A DNA stretch of 64,000 bases from Senegalia massiliensis (GCF_900626135.1 NZ_LR130786.1:434001-498000), one strand, 5' to 3'. Numbered from the stretch's first letter, positions 1 to 9,042 are shown. A program made the numbers and translations. Notes: generated by a model from the sequence alone, not told the origin.

Positions 1-342
1 TATTTGATAACCTATTTTTAGTCGAGGATTAAGAGATTTTAATGGTTCTTGGTATATCATAGATATGTCTCTTCCTCTTATATCTTGTATTTCTTCTTTG
101 CTTTTGGTTAATAAATCTTTACTTTCAAAAATTATTTTGCCACCTTTTATTTTTCCAAATGGTCTAGGTATTATATTCATTATAGATTTAGCAGTTACAG
201 ATTTCCCACTACCTGATTCACCTATTAAAGCCACTATTTCACCTTTTTTTATATTAAATGACACATCATCTACTGCATAAATAGTTTTATCTTCTAATTC
301 AAAATATGTTCTAAGATTTTCTACTTTTAATAAGTTTTCCAT
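1..342 (-). CDS. oppD: Oligopeptide ABC transporter ATP-binding protein (OppD/DppD-like), partial
   Basis: This is the N-terminal 114 codons of an ABC ATPase that runs off the left edge. It shows a Walker A (GESGSGKS) and a Q-loop segment (MIYQEPLKSLNP) that is typical of the OppD/DppD family of peptide importers; the family hydrolyses ATP on the cytoplasmic face to drive uptake through two permeases. I chose the ATG at 342 because GGGGG lies about 6 nt upstream; an in-frame ATG at 357 lacks a good ribosome site. It starts 20 nt after the second giant permease gene and is surely in the same operon. The rest of the protein, and any oppF or oppA partner, lies outside the window. Confidence 0.9.
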   Translation of the reverse strand, partial: MENLLKVENLRTYFELEDKTIYAVDDVSFNIKKGEIVALIGESGSGKSVTAKSIMNIIPRPFGKIKGGKIIFESKDLLTKSKEEIQDIRGRDISMIYQEPLKSLNPRLKIGYQI

Positions 343-361
343 TTGATTTTCCCCCATGCAA

Positions 362-2767
362 CTATTCCAGTTCATAATCCATTATTGTAATAACATCTAA
401 TATTAATTGAGTTTGATTCTTCAAATTTTCCTTACTCACGTATCTAAGATTCATTTCATTGCTTTCTATTTCATCTCTATTAGATAAATTTATTGAAGAT
501 AAAAATAACCCACTACTTCCATTTACATTTAATGTAGTTATGTCATCTTCTGGCTTTGCTATTTTGTCTAATATTATATTAACCTCTAATTCCTTAGCTC
601 TCTTAGAAAGATTTTTTACAACTTCATAATGATATTTATTATCAGGAATTAATAATGATCCATCAATATACATGTTATCAGTATTTTCATACCCTAAGTA
701 ATTTAAATAGATAAATAAATGTTCATCATGCAACGAATCATAAAAGCTACTTTTTTTAAGTGAGTCATAAGGAGTTATATTTTCTCCTTTAGAGCCATCT
801 AAAAATAAAAAATATATATTTCTCTGTGGTTTATATTCACTATCTTTTAATATATTTATTATCTCTAATAAAGAAGCAATAGATGAACCATTTTGCAACC
901 CTTTATTTAATACCTTACCTCCATTTATTCTTTCGTTATAATTAGTAGAAAATATAAGTGGAGGCTTTTCCTTATCTTCCCCTTCTATAAAAGCAAAAAT
1001 ATTATTTAAATCATTTTTTTCTGATTTATTTATTTTTACATTAAAAACTATTTCCTTGTCTGCATTTTCAATTAATTTACTAGCTGTATCATCATTTACT
1101 AAAATAATAAAATTAATTTTTCCATCTTGACTCTTTTGTTTTTCTATTTTATCTATAGGTGATATAATATTAGTTTCATTTTTTTCATTAATTTCTTTAT
1201 TAGTTCCAATATAAATAATTCCATCAATAAAATCCTTATTTGAAAGTTCTTTTTGTAATGAACTAATATCAAAGCTAAAACTATATTGATTTACAAGTAA
1301 AATATAATCATTATTACTATTATAATTGCCTTCCTTATAATTTTCTAAAGTCAATAATCTTCTTCTTAACTCACCTTCATATGTTTTTTCATCTAATTTG
1401 TTAGCATATACATTTTTAAAATTATAGGACCTTTTATAAAAAAATTTTATGTCTTCTTCTTTATCTATATAAAATTCACTATTTTCTACATCTATAGAAT
1501 GGTCTTTATCTTCATTATCTAAATATCCTGTTGAAAAAATAGATTTTGTATTATAATTCTCTAATTTATTTATTATATAATCTTGAGTGTTTTGTAAATT
1601 ATCTTCACTTATTTGATAATTATCTCTATATAATTCTTTAACATGATTAAAAACCCTATCACCACTTACTTTATATTTACTAACTTTTGAAGGAATGAAT
1701 AAGGTTATAAAAATTATTAATATTATAGATATTTTAATTAATACTTCTTTTTTAAATTTCCTAATATTTTTAAGTTGATAATAAAAAGTTATAGGAGATA
1801 AATTATATGGAATATGCTTTAAAAACACAATAAACTTAGAATTTCTTTTATTTAATTCCTGCTTTAACCCTTCTCCTAAAAGATTAAATCCAAGTACAGA
1901 TACAAATAAAGCAAGTGCAGGATATATTACTATCCATGGTTTACCAGCCGATATAGCATATCTAGCTGAAGCAAGCATTGAACCCCATTCAGGATAATAA
2001 CTTGGAGTAATAGATAGTTCTAATTCTTTTATTAAATTTGGATCTATTTTATTTACTCCAATATATATACCAAGTACTCCTAATTCTGCTATTATTATCA
2101 GCACTCTGCTTATTTCTATAAAAAAATAAATTATAATACTTGCAAATAGATGTGGTAATATATTTTCTATAGCAATACTCCATTTCTTTTTCCCTACTGT
2201 TATTTCTCCTTTTATAAAACTTTTTTCTAATATCTCTTTTATTCTATCTCTAAGAATAGTGCTTATTCTACCAAATCCTATAAATGTAAGTACTGTTATA
2301 TATGCTATAATAGCTTCATCTATTTCTAAATTTCTAATTGATTTTAAGTTTAATATAATATAAGTAATTATAAGAGCTGGTATGGCACTAAATGTAGCAT
2401 TAAATATATCAATAATTTTATTACTTAATTTATTTCCAAATGCTGCAATAAATGAAATAGGCAATGCTATTAAAAATCTTAAAATTGCAGAAAATACAGC
2501 TATTAACATAGTTATTTTTGCCCCATACATAATTCTACTAAATATATCCCTTCCAATTATATCAGTTCCCCAAATATTAGTATTATTAGGTGGATGGGGG
2601 GGATTGTTGACTATTAAATTACCATCTATCATTTTAGGTTGTGATAAATTAATTGCAAATGGATCTAATAGCATAAATCTATATCCGTGAATAGATATAA
2701 TAAATATAATAATAACTAATATTAATCCAATAAAAAGAGGAATATTTACTTTTTTAAATTTATTCAT
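362..2767 (-). CDS. OppC-like ABC permease fused to an extracellular pseudo-M28 peptidase domain (copy 2)
   Basis: 801 aa, against about 300 for ordinary OppC/DppC permeases. Residues 1-305 form the permease: a first membrane segment at 10-28, an OppC-type WGTDIIGRDIFSR motif near 66-78, and an EAA-like coupling loop around 190-240 ending GVLGIYIG. A further membrane segment (344-360) is followed by some 440 residues predicted to lie outside the cell. That tail resembles M28 aminopeptidases (GEDKEKPPLIFSTNY around 596-610, SSIASLLEI, then FLFLDGSKG at 653-661), but the metal-binding positions are not conserved: Asn replaces the first His and Ser-Lys replaces the Glu-Glu pair. It is a clear paralogue of the gene at 3707-6121. 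Its ATG overlaps the stop of the OppB-like gene (TAATG). A non-catalytic peptide-capturing role is inference. Confidence 0.8.
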   Translation of the reverse strand: MNKFKKVNIPLFIGLILVIIIFIISIHGYRFMLLDPFAINLSQPKMIDGNLIVNNPPHPPNNTNIWGTDIIGRDIFSRIMYGAKITMLIAVFSAILRFLIALPISFIAAFGNKLSNKIIDIFNATFSAIPALIITYIILNLKSIRNLEIDEAIIAYITVLTFIGFGRISTILRDRIKEILEKSFIKGEITVGKKKWSIAIENILPHLFASIIIYFFIEISRVLIIIAELGVLGIYIGVNKIDPNLIKELELSITPSYYPEWGSMLASARYAISAGKPWIVIYPALALFVSVLGFNLLGEGLKQELNKRNSKFIVFLKHIPYNLSPITFYYQLKNIRKFKKEVLIKISIILIIFITLFIPSKVSKYKVSGDRVFNHVKELYRDNYQISEDNLQNTQDYIINKLENYNTKSIFSTGYLDNEDKDHSIDVENSEFYIDKEEDIKFFYKRSYNFKNVYANKLDEKTYEGELRRRLLTLENYKEGNYNSNNDYILLVNQYSFSFDISSLQKELSNKDFIDGIIYIGTNKEINEKNETNIISPIDKIEKQKSQDGKINFIILVNDDTASKLIENADKEIVFNVKINKSEKNDLNNIFAFIEGEDKEKPPLIFSTNYNERINGGKVLNKGLQNGSSIASLLEIINILKDSEYKPQRNIYFLFLDGSKGENITPYDSLKKSSFYDSLHDEHLFIYLNYLGYENTDNMYIDGSLLIPDNKYHYEVVKNLSKRAKELEVNIILDKIAKPEDDITTLNVNGSSGLFLSSINLSNRDEIESNEMNLRYVSKENLKNQTQLILDVITIMDYELE

Positions 2768-3678
2768 TAAATATTTTCCTCCTTTAATTTAGGGTCTAGT
2801 ATATGTTTAATAATCTTAAATATTGATGTAATAAAAAAATATAATACTCCTATAATAATAGCTATAGCTATTATTATATTGTCTTCACCACTTTTTCTAA
2901 ACATCATATAAGCAATTCCTGGATATGCAAACATATATTCAACTATTAATAATGTAGAAATTATTATAGTAGTTATAGAGGAAAAGGAGTCCAATATGTC
3001 AATTATAGAATTTCTAATTATATGAATAGTTAATATCCTTCTATCATTAGCTCCTTTCCCCCTTGCAGTTTCCACGTATTCCTTAGTATAAGCTTCATCT
3101 ATTGAAAGTGAAGTTATTCTAGCTATATAGCTCATGGGAATAAGAGTTAGTGCAAGTATTGGAAGAATCATATGTCTTATTTCTCCATAACCTGCAGCAG
3201 GTACTAAGTCTATTCCATTTCTATATAATATTACAGCTAAAAATTGTAATAATAATATTAAAAATACATTTGGCATCGCTATTAATGCAAGAGTAGATAA
3301 TATTTTTATACTGGATTTATAAGGTTTATCATTTTTACTATCATATATTCCTTTTAATATACCTAAAATAATGGCCAATATTAATGATATGCTTAATAAA
3401 ACAATACTCCTATTAATTCCAGGTCTTATATATGACCATACCATTCTATTATCAGAAGTTTTTCCAAATGTTCCTGAAAAAATCATTTTATAATAATCAA
3501 ATATTTCATTTAAAATTTCTTTAAAATTTATATTTGTATTTATTGATATGTTTTTAATATCTATATTAAATTCAGAAGTAACAGGTATTTTGATTAAAAA
3601 TATTATAAAAGTTAATGCTGAAAGTACTAGTATGATATTTCGAATAAATTTCAAAATTATATTTCTATACTTTTTCAT
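2767..3678 (-). CDS. oppB: OppB-like ABC transporter permease
   Basis: 303 aa, normal for the family. An N-terminal membrane segment is followed by an extracytoplasmic stretch and a five-to-six helix permease core. The EAA loop is clear (YVETARGKGANDRR, about residues 200-213), followed by the family's VEYMFAYPGIAYMMF region. It should pair with one or both of the long OppC-like permeases that flank it to make the membrane channel of a peptide or nickel type importer. It sits 28 nt after the upstream permease gene and shares one base with the next, so it is translationally coupled in the operon. Substrate cannot be read from the sequence. Confidence 0.88.
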   Translation of the reverse strand: MKKYRNIILKFIRNIILVLSALTFIIFLIKIPVTSEFNIDIKNISINTNINFKEILNEIFDYYKMIFSGTFGKTSDNRMVWSYIRPGINRSIVLLSISLILAIILGILKGIYDSKNDKPYKSSIKILSTLALIAMPNVFLILLLQFLAVILYRNGIDLVPAAGYGEIRHMILPILALTLIPMSYIARITSLSIDEAYTKEYVETARGKGANDRRILTIHIIRNSIIDILDSFSSITTIIISTLLIVEYMFAYPGIAYMMFRKSGEDNIIIAIAIIIGVLYFFITSIFKIIKHILDPKLKEENI

Positions 3679-3706
3679 TCTAATTTCCTTTCTCTAAATT
3701 TCTATA

Positions 3707-6121
3707 TTAATCAAATTCATATTCATATAATGTTATGGCATCAATTATTAATTGAATTTGATTTTTTAACTTTTTTTCATTAATAATATTTATATTTTGC
3801 TCTATATTTTCTACTTCTTTCCTTTCATTGTCATTGATAGAGCTTATTAATACTCCACTACTTCCATTTACATGCATATCCGTTATTCCATCATTTGTAT
3901 TGGATACTTTATCAATTTTAAATTCTATTCCTAATTCTTTAGCCCTTTTAAATATTCCTTTAATAAAATTGTAGTGATTTTTATTGTCAGAATAAAGTAA
4001 AGATGTATCTATAGATAATGAATCTGAATTTTTATACCCTAAAAAATTTAATTGCATTATAAAATGATAAGGTGACAGTTTATTATAAAAATCAGTATTT
4101 CTAAATAAATCAGTACCTTTTTCTCTTGTCCCTTTAGAACCATCAAAAAAAAGAAAAATAATATCTCTTTTAAGAGTAAAATTGTTTTGTGATAATACTT
4201 TCATAATTTCTAAATTAGCAGCAATTGATGTACCATTATAAAAAACACCATTACCTAAATCATCAATGTCATTAGAAAAATAATCATAATTAGTTGCTAT
4301 TATAAGTGGTGGCTCATCTAATCCTTCCCCTTCAATATATCCCCCTATATTTTTCACTTCTACATTTTTTAAATTTTTTAATTTATATTCTATAATTAAT
4401 TCTTCTTTTGAATATTTTTTTAATTCTTGTACTGTATCTTCTGTTATATAACCCCTGAAAGCTGATCCAAATTGTTCTTTATCTTTCTTTAAATCATCGA
4501 TAGAACCTGCTATATTTACAAAAGAAACTATATCTTCTAGTGAAGTAACAGAAGATAGTAATACACCAGTTATAAATTTCTCTTTATTTATTTCTGTAGC
4601 TATCTTATTATAGCTATTCCAATTGTCTACAATTAAAAAATAATTTTCTTCTTCATTATATTTTTCATTTAAATAATCTTCATATAGTAGTAATTTACCA
4701 GAAATTTTTCCTTCATATATTGAATCTGAAGTTTCATTTAAATATATATTCTCCATAATAAAATCATCTTTATATTTAAAATTTATCTTTTCTTCTCCCT
4801 TTTTTAGATGCATTTCTGCTTTTTTAATATTATTCATTTCTACATTGATATTACCTTTATTTATATAACCATCTTCAAATAATGGGATTATATTATTTTC
4901 TTCTAATTGTTTAACAATATAAGTTGAAAACTCCTCATGACCTTCAGTTCCTATTACTCTATTATTATACTTTTGGTTAGATATTTCTTCTACTTCATTA
5001 TATATTCTATTACTATCGACTTTATATTTACTTATGCTGGGAGGATATAAAAAAACTAATCCTAATATTAGTACAAGTGATAATTTTATTAAAATACTTT
5101 TCTTATATTTTTCTTTATTCTTGATTTGATGTATGAAAGTTATTGGGGACAAATGATATGGAATATGTTTTATAAAAATTATAAACTTAGAATTTTTCTT
5201 ATTTACTTCCTCTTTTAATCCTTCTCCTAAAAGATTAAATCCAAATACAGTGACAAATAGAGCTAATGCAGGATACATTACTATCCACGGTTTCCAAGCT
5301 GATATGGCATATCTAGCTGAAGCAAGCATTGAACCCCATTCTGGATAATAACTTGGAGTAATTGTACTATCAATCCTTTCTAATAACTCTGGATTTATTT
5401 TATTTACTCCAATATATATACCAAGTACTCCTAACTCTGCTATGATTATAAGCACTCTGCTTATTTCTATAAAAAAATAGATTATAATATTTGCAAATAA
5501 ATGTGGGAATATATTCTCCACAGCAATAAGTAGACTGCTCTTCCCTATAGCAATCTCACCCTTTATAAAATCTTGTGATTTTATGTCTTCTATTTTTTCT
5601 CTTAATATAGCTCCTACTCTACCCCAACCTATAACTGAAAGCACAACTATGTAAGCTATAAAAGCAGACTCAATTTCCATATTATATATATAATAATAAT
5701 TTAATATAATATAACTAATTACAATAGCAGGAAGAGCACTAAAACTCATGTTAAAAAAATCAATTATATCTGAACTTCTTTTACTCCCAAATGCAGCTAA
5801 AAAAGAAAACGGAATTGCTATTAAAAATCTAAAAATTGATGTTATAAATGCTAAACCTATAGTTAACTTAGCTCCATAAATAACTCTACTAAATATATCT
5901 CTCCCTATAGAATCAGTTCCCCATATATTAATGTTATTAGGTGGATTAGGTGGGTTAGAAACATTTAATGTATCTCCTTCAAGTTTAGGTAATCCAAAAT
6001 TTGTAGCAAAAGGATCTAAAGGAATTATTCTATATCCAAAAATCAATATAAATACTATAAGTGAAACTATGATAATTCCTATAATTAACGGAATATTTAG
6101 TTTTTTAAGTTTATTTAGCAA
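3707..6121 (-). CDS. OppC-like ABC permease fused to an extracellular pseudo-M28 peptidase domain (copy 1)
   Basis: 804 aa and the first gene of the operon; TTG start at 6121 with GGAGGG 6-7 nt upstream. Residues 1-305 are an OppC-type permease (WGTDSIGRDIFSR at 67-79, coupling loop near 188-240). After a membrane segment at 344-360 comes an M28-like domain: RVIGTEGHEEFSTYIVKQLE (388-407) is the characteristic start of M28 exopeptidases, followed by a PA-like insert and GGYIEGEGLDEPPLIIATNY (593-612). Every expected zinc ligand is altered: N611 for His, F627/Y628 in the Asp-Asp motif, S662-K663 for Glu-Glu, N692 for Asp, M749 for the last His. The family normally cleaves N-terminal residues; this domain is therefore probably inactive and may bind peptides for the channel. 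That role is inferred. Confidence 0.82.
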   Translation of the reverse strand: MLNKLKKLNIPLIIGIIIVSLIVFILIFGYRIIPLDPFATNFGLPKLEGDTLNVSNPPNPPNNINIWGTDSIGRDIFSRVIYGAKLTIGLAFITSIFRFLIAIPFSFLAAFGSKRSSDIIDFFNMSFSALPAIVISYIILNYYYIYNMEIESAFIAYIVVLSVIGWGRVGAILREKIEDIKSQDFIKGEIAIGKSSLLIAVENIFPHLFANIIIYFFIEISRVLIIIAELGVLGIYIGVNKINPELLERIDSTITPSYYPEWGSMLASARYAISAWKPWIVMYPALALFVTVFGFNLLGEGLKEEVNKKNSKFIIFIKHIPYHLSPITFIHQIKNKEKYKKSILIKLSLVLILGLVFLYPPSISKYKVDSNRIYNEVEEISNQKYNNRVIGTEGHEEFSTYIVKQLEENNIIPLFEDGYINKGNINVEMNNIKKAEMHLKKGEEKINFKYKDDFIMENIYLNETSDSIYEGKISGKLLLYEDYLNEKYNEEENYFLIVDNWNSYNKIATEINKEKFITGVLLSSVTSLEDIVSFVNIAGSIDDLKKDKEQFGSAFRGYITEDTVQELKKYSKEELIIEYKLKNLKNVEVKNIGGYIEGEGLDEPPLIIATNYDYFSNDIDDLGNGVFYNGTSIAANLEIMKVLSQNNFTLKRDIIFLFFDGSKGTREKGTDLFRNTDFYNKLSPYHFIMQLNFLGYKNSDSLSIDTSLLYSDNKNHYNFIKGIFKRAKELGIEFKIDKVSNTNDGITDMHVNGSSGVLISSINDNERKEVENIEQNINIINEKKLKNQIQLIIDAITLYEYEFD

Positions 6122-6436
6122 TTTATCCCTCCTTTTCCTATAGTTTATATTCTATAAATTTTTTTATATTCCTTCTTTATTTTAAATATATTTTTAATCA
6201 AAAAATTTATCCCAAGTTTTTTTGTTTTATAAATATATTCTAATTTGTTTTCTATAACCATTAAATAATGTAATCACTTTTTGTTTTTTGGTGAGTTATA
6301 TCTGATTTACTATAAAATAACTTTGCTTGATTGTATTTTTCATACTTTAATAACTCATAATTTTAAATCTTTATTTTTATTTATCCTATGATATAATTAC
6401 AATATAAGGTAATTTTAGAAAAATAGAGGTGAAACG
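6122..6436. other. Divergent intergenic region between importer operon and Agr-like regulator
   Basis: 315 bp of very AT-rich sequence separate the two divergent transcription units. It contains a perfect 8-bp inverted repeat (TGAGTTAT at 6292-6299, ATAACTCA at 6350-6357) and a TATAAT at 6392-6397 upstream of the response regulator without a good -35 box. A weak -35 is what one expects of a promoter that needs an activator such as a LytTR regulator. The repeat does not match the AgrA direct-repeat consensus well. I find no convincing AgrD-type peptide gene on either strand. Confidence 0.4.
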
Positions 6437-7149
6437 ATGCTGAATATAGCTATTTGTGATGATGAAAATGCCATATGCAATCAATTAGAAAACATTATAT
6501 TAGATATTAGTCCAAAATATAATATGAAGATTGAAATAGATATATTTTATACTGCTGAAAATTTATACAAAAATTTATTAAATAAAAATAAATATGATTT
6601 AATTTTTTTAGATATTGAATTAAAATATATGAGTGGAGTCCAATTAGGAAAAAAATAAGAGAAGATATAAATGACCAAATTACTCAAATAATATATATTT
6701 CAAGTAAAACTTCATATGCTATGGAGTTATTTTCTATAAGACCTTTAGATTTCTTAATTAAACCAATTAGTACCAAAAAAGTGGACAAAACATTTAGCAC
6801 AGCTATGAAATTAATAAAAAATAAAAATAACTTTTTTAATTATCAAAAAGAAAAAGAATGTCATCGTATCCCTATAACAGATATACTTTATTTTGAAAGT
6901 AATAATAGACAAATAAATATATATACTCTAAATGGAAAATATTCTTTTTACGGTACTTTAAAAGAAATTTTTAATAGATTAAATGATTATGGATTTGTAT
7001 TTATTCATAGATCTTATCTTATCAATATAAATCATGTGAAAATCTTTAAATACAATAAAGTAACTTTAACAGATAATACAATTCTAAATATTACTCAAAC
7101 TTTTAGAAAAAATTTACGAGAGTTACAGATGAAGATAGGTGAAATTTAA
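6437..7149 (+). CDS. LytTR-family response regulator (AgrA-like), interrupted by a -1 frameshift at an A7 tract
   Basis: Read as two frames, this is one AgrA-like regulator of about 237 aa, the usual family length. Frame 1 (6437-6658) gives the receiver start with acidic D8/D9 and phospho-acceptor D59 (LIFLDIEL), then stops at TAA 6656-6658. A -1 shift at the preceding A7 restores the rest: the receiver end with FLIKPI, then a LytTR DNA-binding domain (ILYFESNNRQINIYTLNGKY, IHRSYLININHV). The slip site is a perfect A-AAA-AAA heptamer with GGAG (6635-6638) exactly 10 nt upstream, a layout like the dnaX frameshift signal. It may be programmed frameshifting, polymerase slippage, a true mutation, or a one-base sequencing error. 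It overlaps the kinase start by one base (TAATG). Confidence 0.8.
6649..6658 (+). promoter_or_regulatory. Candidate -1 slippery site (A7) followed by TAA stop
   Basis: Codons GGA AAA AAA TAA contain an A-AAA-AAA slippery heptamer in the correct phase, directly before the zero-frame stop. One base of backward slippage continues into the LytTR half. A GGAG 10 nt upstream could act as an internal Shine-Dalgarno stimulator. No obvious downstream stem-loop is visible. A lost A in the genome or the assembly would look the same. Confidence 0.5.
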
Positions 7150-8423
7150 TGAGTGTTATTAATTATGTCTTATTTTATCTTATAATTAATACTTTATATG
7201 TATATACCATATTTAGATTTATGGGAGTTTTTTTTGAAAGAGAAAAAATAAAAACAATAGAAATTTTTTCTTATTTTATTTTTTACATACTAATTTCTTT
7301 TATTTTTTTAGTTTTTAATATACCTTTACTTAGTTTAGTTACAAATATAATTTCTTTTTTTATACTATCTTTTAATTATAAGTCAACTTTAAAAAGGAAA
7401 ATCATTTCTATATTTTTTATAATTTCAATAATGATGTTTTCAGAAATTATAATTACTTTACTTATAGTTAATATAAATTTATCTATTTTTAAGTCAACAT
7501 ATCTAGATATTTCTATTATAATTTTTAGTCGAATAATAAGCTATCTTATAGTATTAATATTTGAAGGAGCTAAAAATGTAAAAAATAATATAGAATTGCC
7601 TAATATTTATTGGTTCTCTGTATTTTTTATCCCTTTAAGCTCTATGTATTTAACATTATTACTTTTTCAAAATAGTAATTTAAATAAATATGAATTATTA
7701 ATCTCTATATTCATATTGTTTATAATCAATATAGTAACTTTTTATTTATATGATATGTTAAATAGAATATATAAAGAAAAAATACAAAATAAATTATTAG
7801 AAAAACAAAATGAATATTATGAAGAACAATTTAAAATTATGAATTCTTCTTATAAAAAATTAAAGGCTACAAGACATGATTTAAAAAATCACCTTATAGC
7901 TATAGAAAATTATATAATTAATAATAAAAAAGAAAAAGCATTAAAATACATAGAAAAAATTAATAATTCCTCTTATGATAAAAGAGATTTTGCTAATTCT
8001 GGTAATGTAGATATTGATAGTATATTAAATTATAAAATTCAATCTGCTAAATCAAAAGGTATCAGTATAGAGTTGAATTTAAATATACCTTACGATTTAA
8101 ATTTAGATTCTTTTGATATGATTATAGTCATTGGAAACTTAATAGATAATGCCATAGAAGCAACTTCTAAATTAGAAAATGATAAAAGGTTTATACATAT
8201 TAGCATATTTTATGATAGAAATATACTTCATATGCACTTTAAGAATACCTTTGATGGTAAAATTCTAAAAGAACAAGAAAAAATCCTAACCACAAAAAAA
8301 GATAAGTTTAATCACGGTATAGGACTTAAAAATGTTAAATATATATTAGAAAAATATGAGGGGGACTTAAATTATAGTTATGATGATAATATTTTCTATG
8401 TAAAACTATTACTTTATTTATAA
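7149..8423 (+). CDS. AgrC-like sensor histidine kinase
   Basis: 424 aa. The first 200 or so residues are a polytopic membrane sensor with about six hydrophobic segments, as in AgrC/ComD/FsrC kinases that read secreted peptides. A short coiled stretch leads to the phospho-acceptor motif RHDLKNHL (near residue 240), typical of the HPK10 class, and a HATPase domain with the N box (GNLIDNAIEA) and G box (HGIGLKNVKYILEKYEG). It is coupled to the upstream LytTR regulator by a one-base overlap, so the two are a cognate pair. The ligand is unknown and no AgrD gene is visible. Confidence 0.9.
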   Translation: MSVINYVLFYLIINTLYVYTIFRFMGVFFEREKIKTIEIFSYFIFYILISFIFLVFNIPLLSLVTNIISFFILSFNYKSTLKRKIISIFFIISIMMFSEIIITLLIVNINLSIFKSTYLDISIIIFSRIISYLIVLIFEGAKNVKNNIELPNIYWFSVFFIPLSSMYLTLLLFQNSNLNKYELLISIFILFIINIVTFYLYDMLNRIYKEKIQNKLLEKQNEYYEEQFKIMNSSYKKLKATRHDLKNHLIAIENYIINNKKEKALKYIEKINNSSYDKRDFANSGNVDIDSILNYKIQSAKSKGISIELNLNIPYDLNLDSFDMIIVIGNLIDNAIEATSKLENDKRFIHISIFYDRNILHMHFKNTFDGKILKEQEKILTTKKDKFNHGIGLKNVKYILEKYEGDLNYSYDDNIFYVKLLLYL

Positions 8424-8427
8424 ATAT

Positions 8428-8940
8428 TTATTGTACTTTTCCAAATAAAATCATTATTGAAAGTATAAATAAAGATATTGTTATTGTAAGTGCAATATTA
8501 TTAAGTTCTAATATTAATAATATTAACACTACAACTAATTCTATAATACACATCATTCTTGATATAATTTTATGTTTATATGCTTTTTCTTTATTAGAGA
8601 AATTATTACTATCTTCTACTGGAGATAGTAATAATACTATAAATGAGGATATTATACCTAAAAATAATATAGTATAATTTGATGATGGAATATATTTTAT
8701 AGATATCATTGCTATTATAGTTAAAGCCAAAGAAAATATATAGCAATTTAAATTATCACCTGCATCATATCCTCCTGTATATGCACGAATTGGTTCATAA
8801 GAAATAATAAAAATTATACTCTCTAAAACCATATCAAATAATATTCCAATTCCAATTATAGTTATAATATTTACTACTATAGGTATAATTCTTTTTATTA
8901 TAAGTGTATTAGGACTATTAATGCTATTCTCCATTTTCAT
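8428..8940 (-). CDS. AgrB-like membrane protein with catalytic His replaced by Asp
   Basis: 170 aa, somewhat shorter than AgrB (about 190), with four or more hydrophobic helices. AgrB is the membrane cysteine endopeptidase that processes AgrD to a cyclic autoinducer; its active site is a His in R-x-x-x-GGYHA and a Cys seven residues later. Here the motif reads IRAYTGGYDAGDNLNC: Arg52, the GGY and Cys66 are kept but residue 59 is Asp, not His (codon GAT). The ATG at 8940 has AAGGA upstream. The gene is convergent with the kinase, leaving only 4 nt between them, and no AgrD reading frame lies upstream on its strand. It may be inactive or use altered chemistry. Confidence 0.72.
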   Translation of the reverse strand: MKMENSINSPNTLIIKRIIPIVVNIITIIGIGILFDMVLESIIFIISYEPIRAYTGGYDAGDNLNCYIFSLALTIIAMISIKYIPSSNYTILFLGIISSFIVLLLSPVEDSNNFSNKEKAYKHKIISRMMCIIELVVVLILLILELNNIALTITISLFILSIMILFGKVQ

Positions 8941-9042
8941 ATTTTAATTCCTTTTTAAAAGTTATTTTTAATTTAATTAATATAATTATATGATAAAAAT
9001 AACCATTATATTTTCAAAATGTAGTAACTCGTAGTCTCCATG

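Noticed and set aside
6145-6261. 38-codon minus-strand ORF upstream of the first giant permease as a possible AgrD or peptide precursor
   Set aside because: No ribosome site, Lys/Ile/Tyr-rich content expected by chance at this base composition, and no Cys/Ser-centred AgrD motif.
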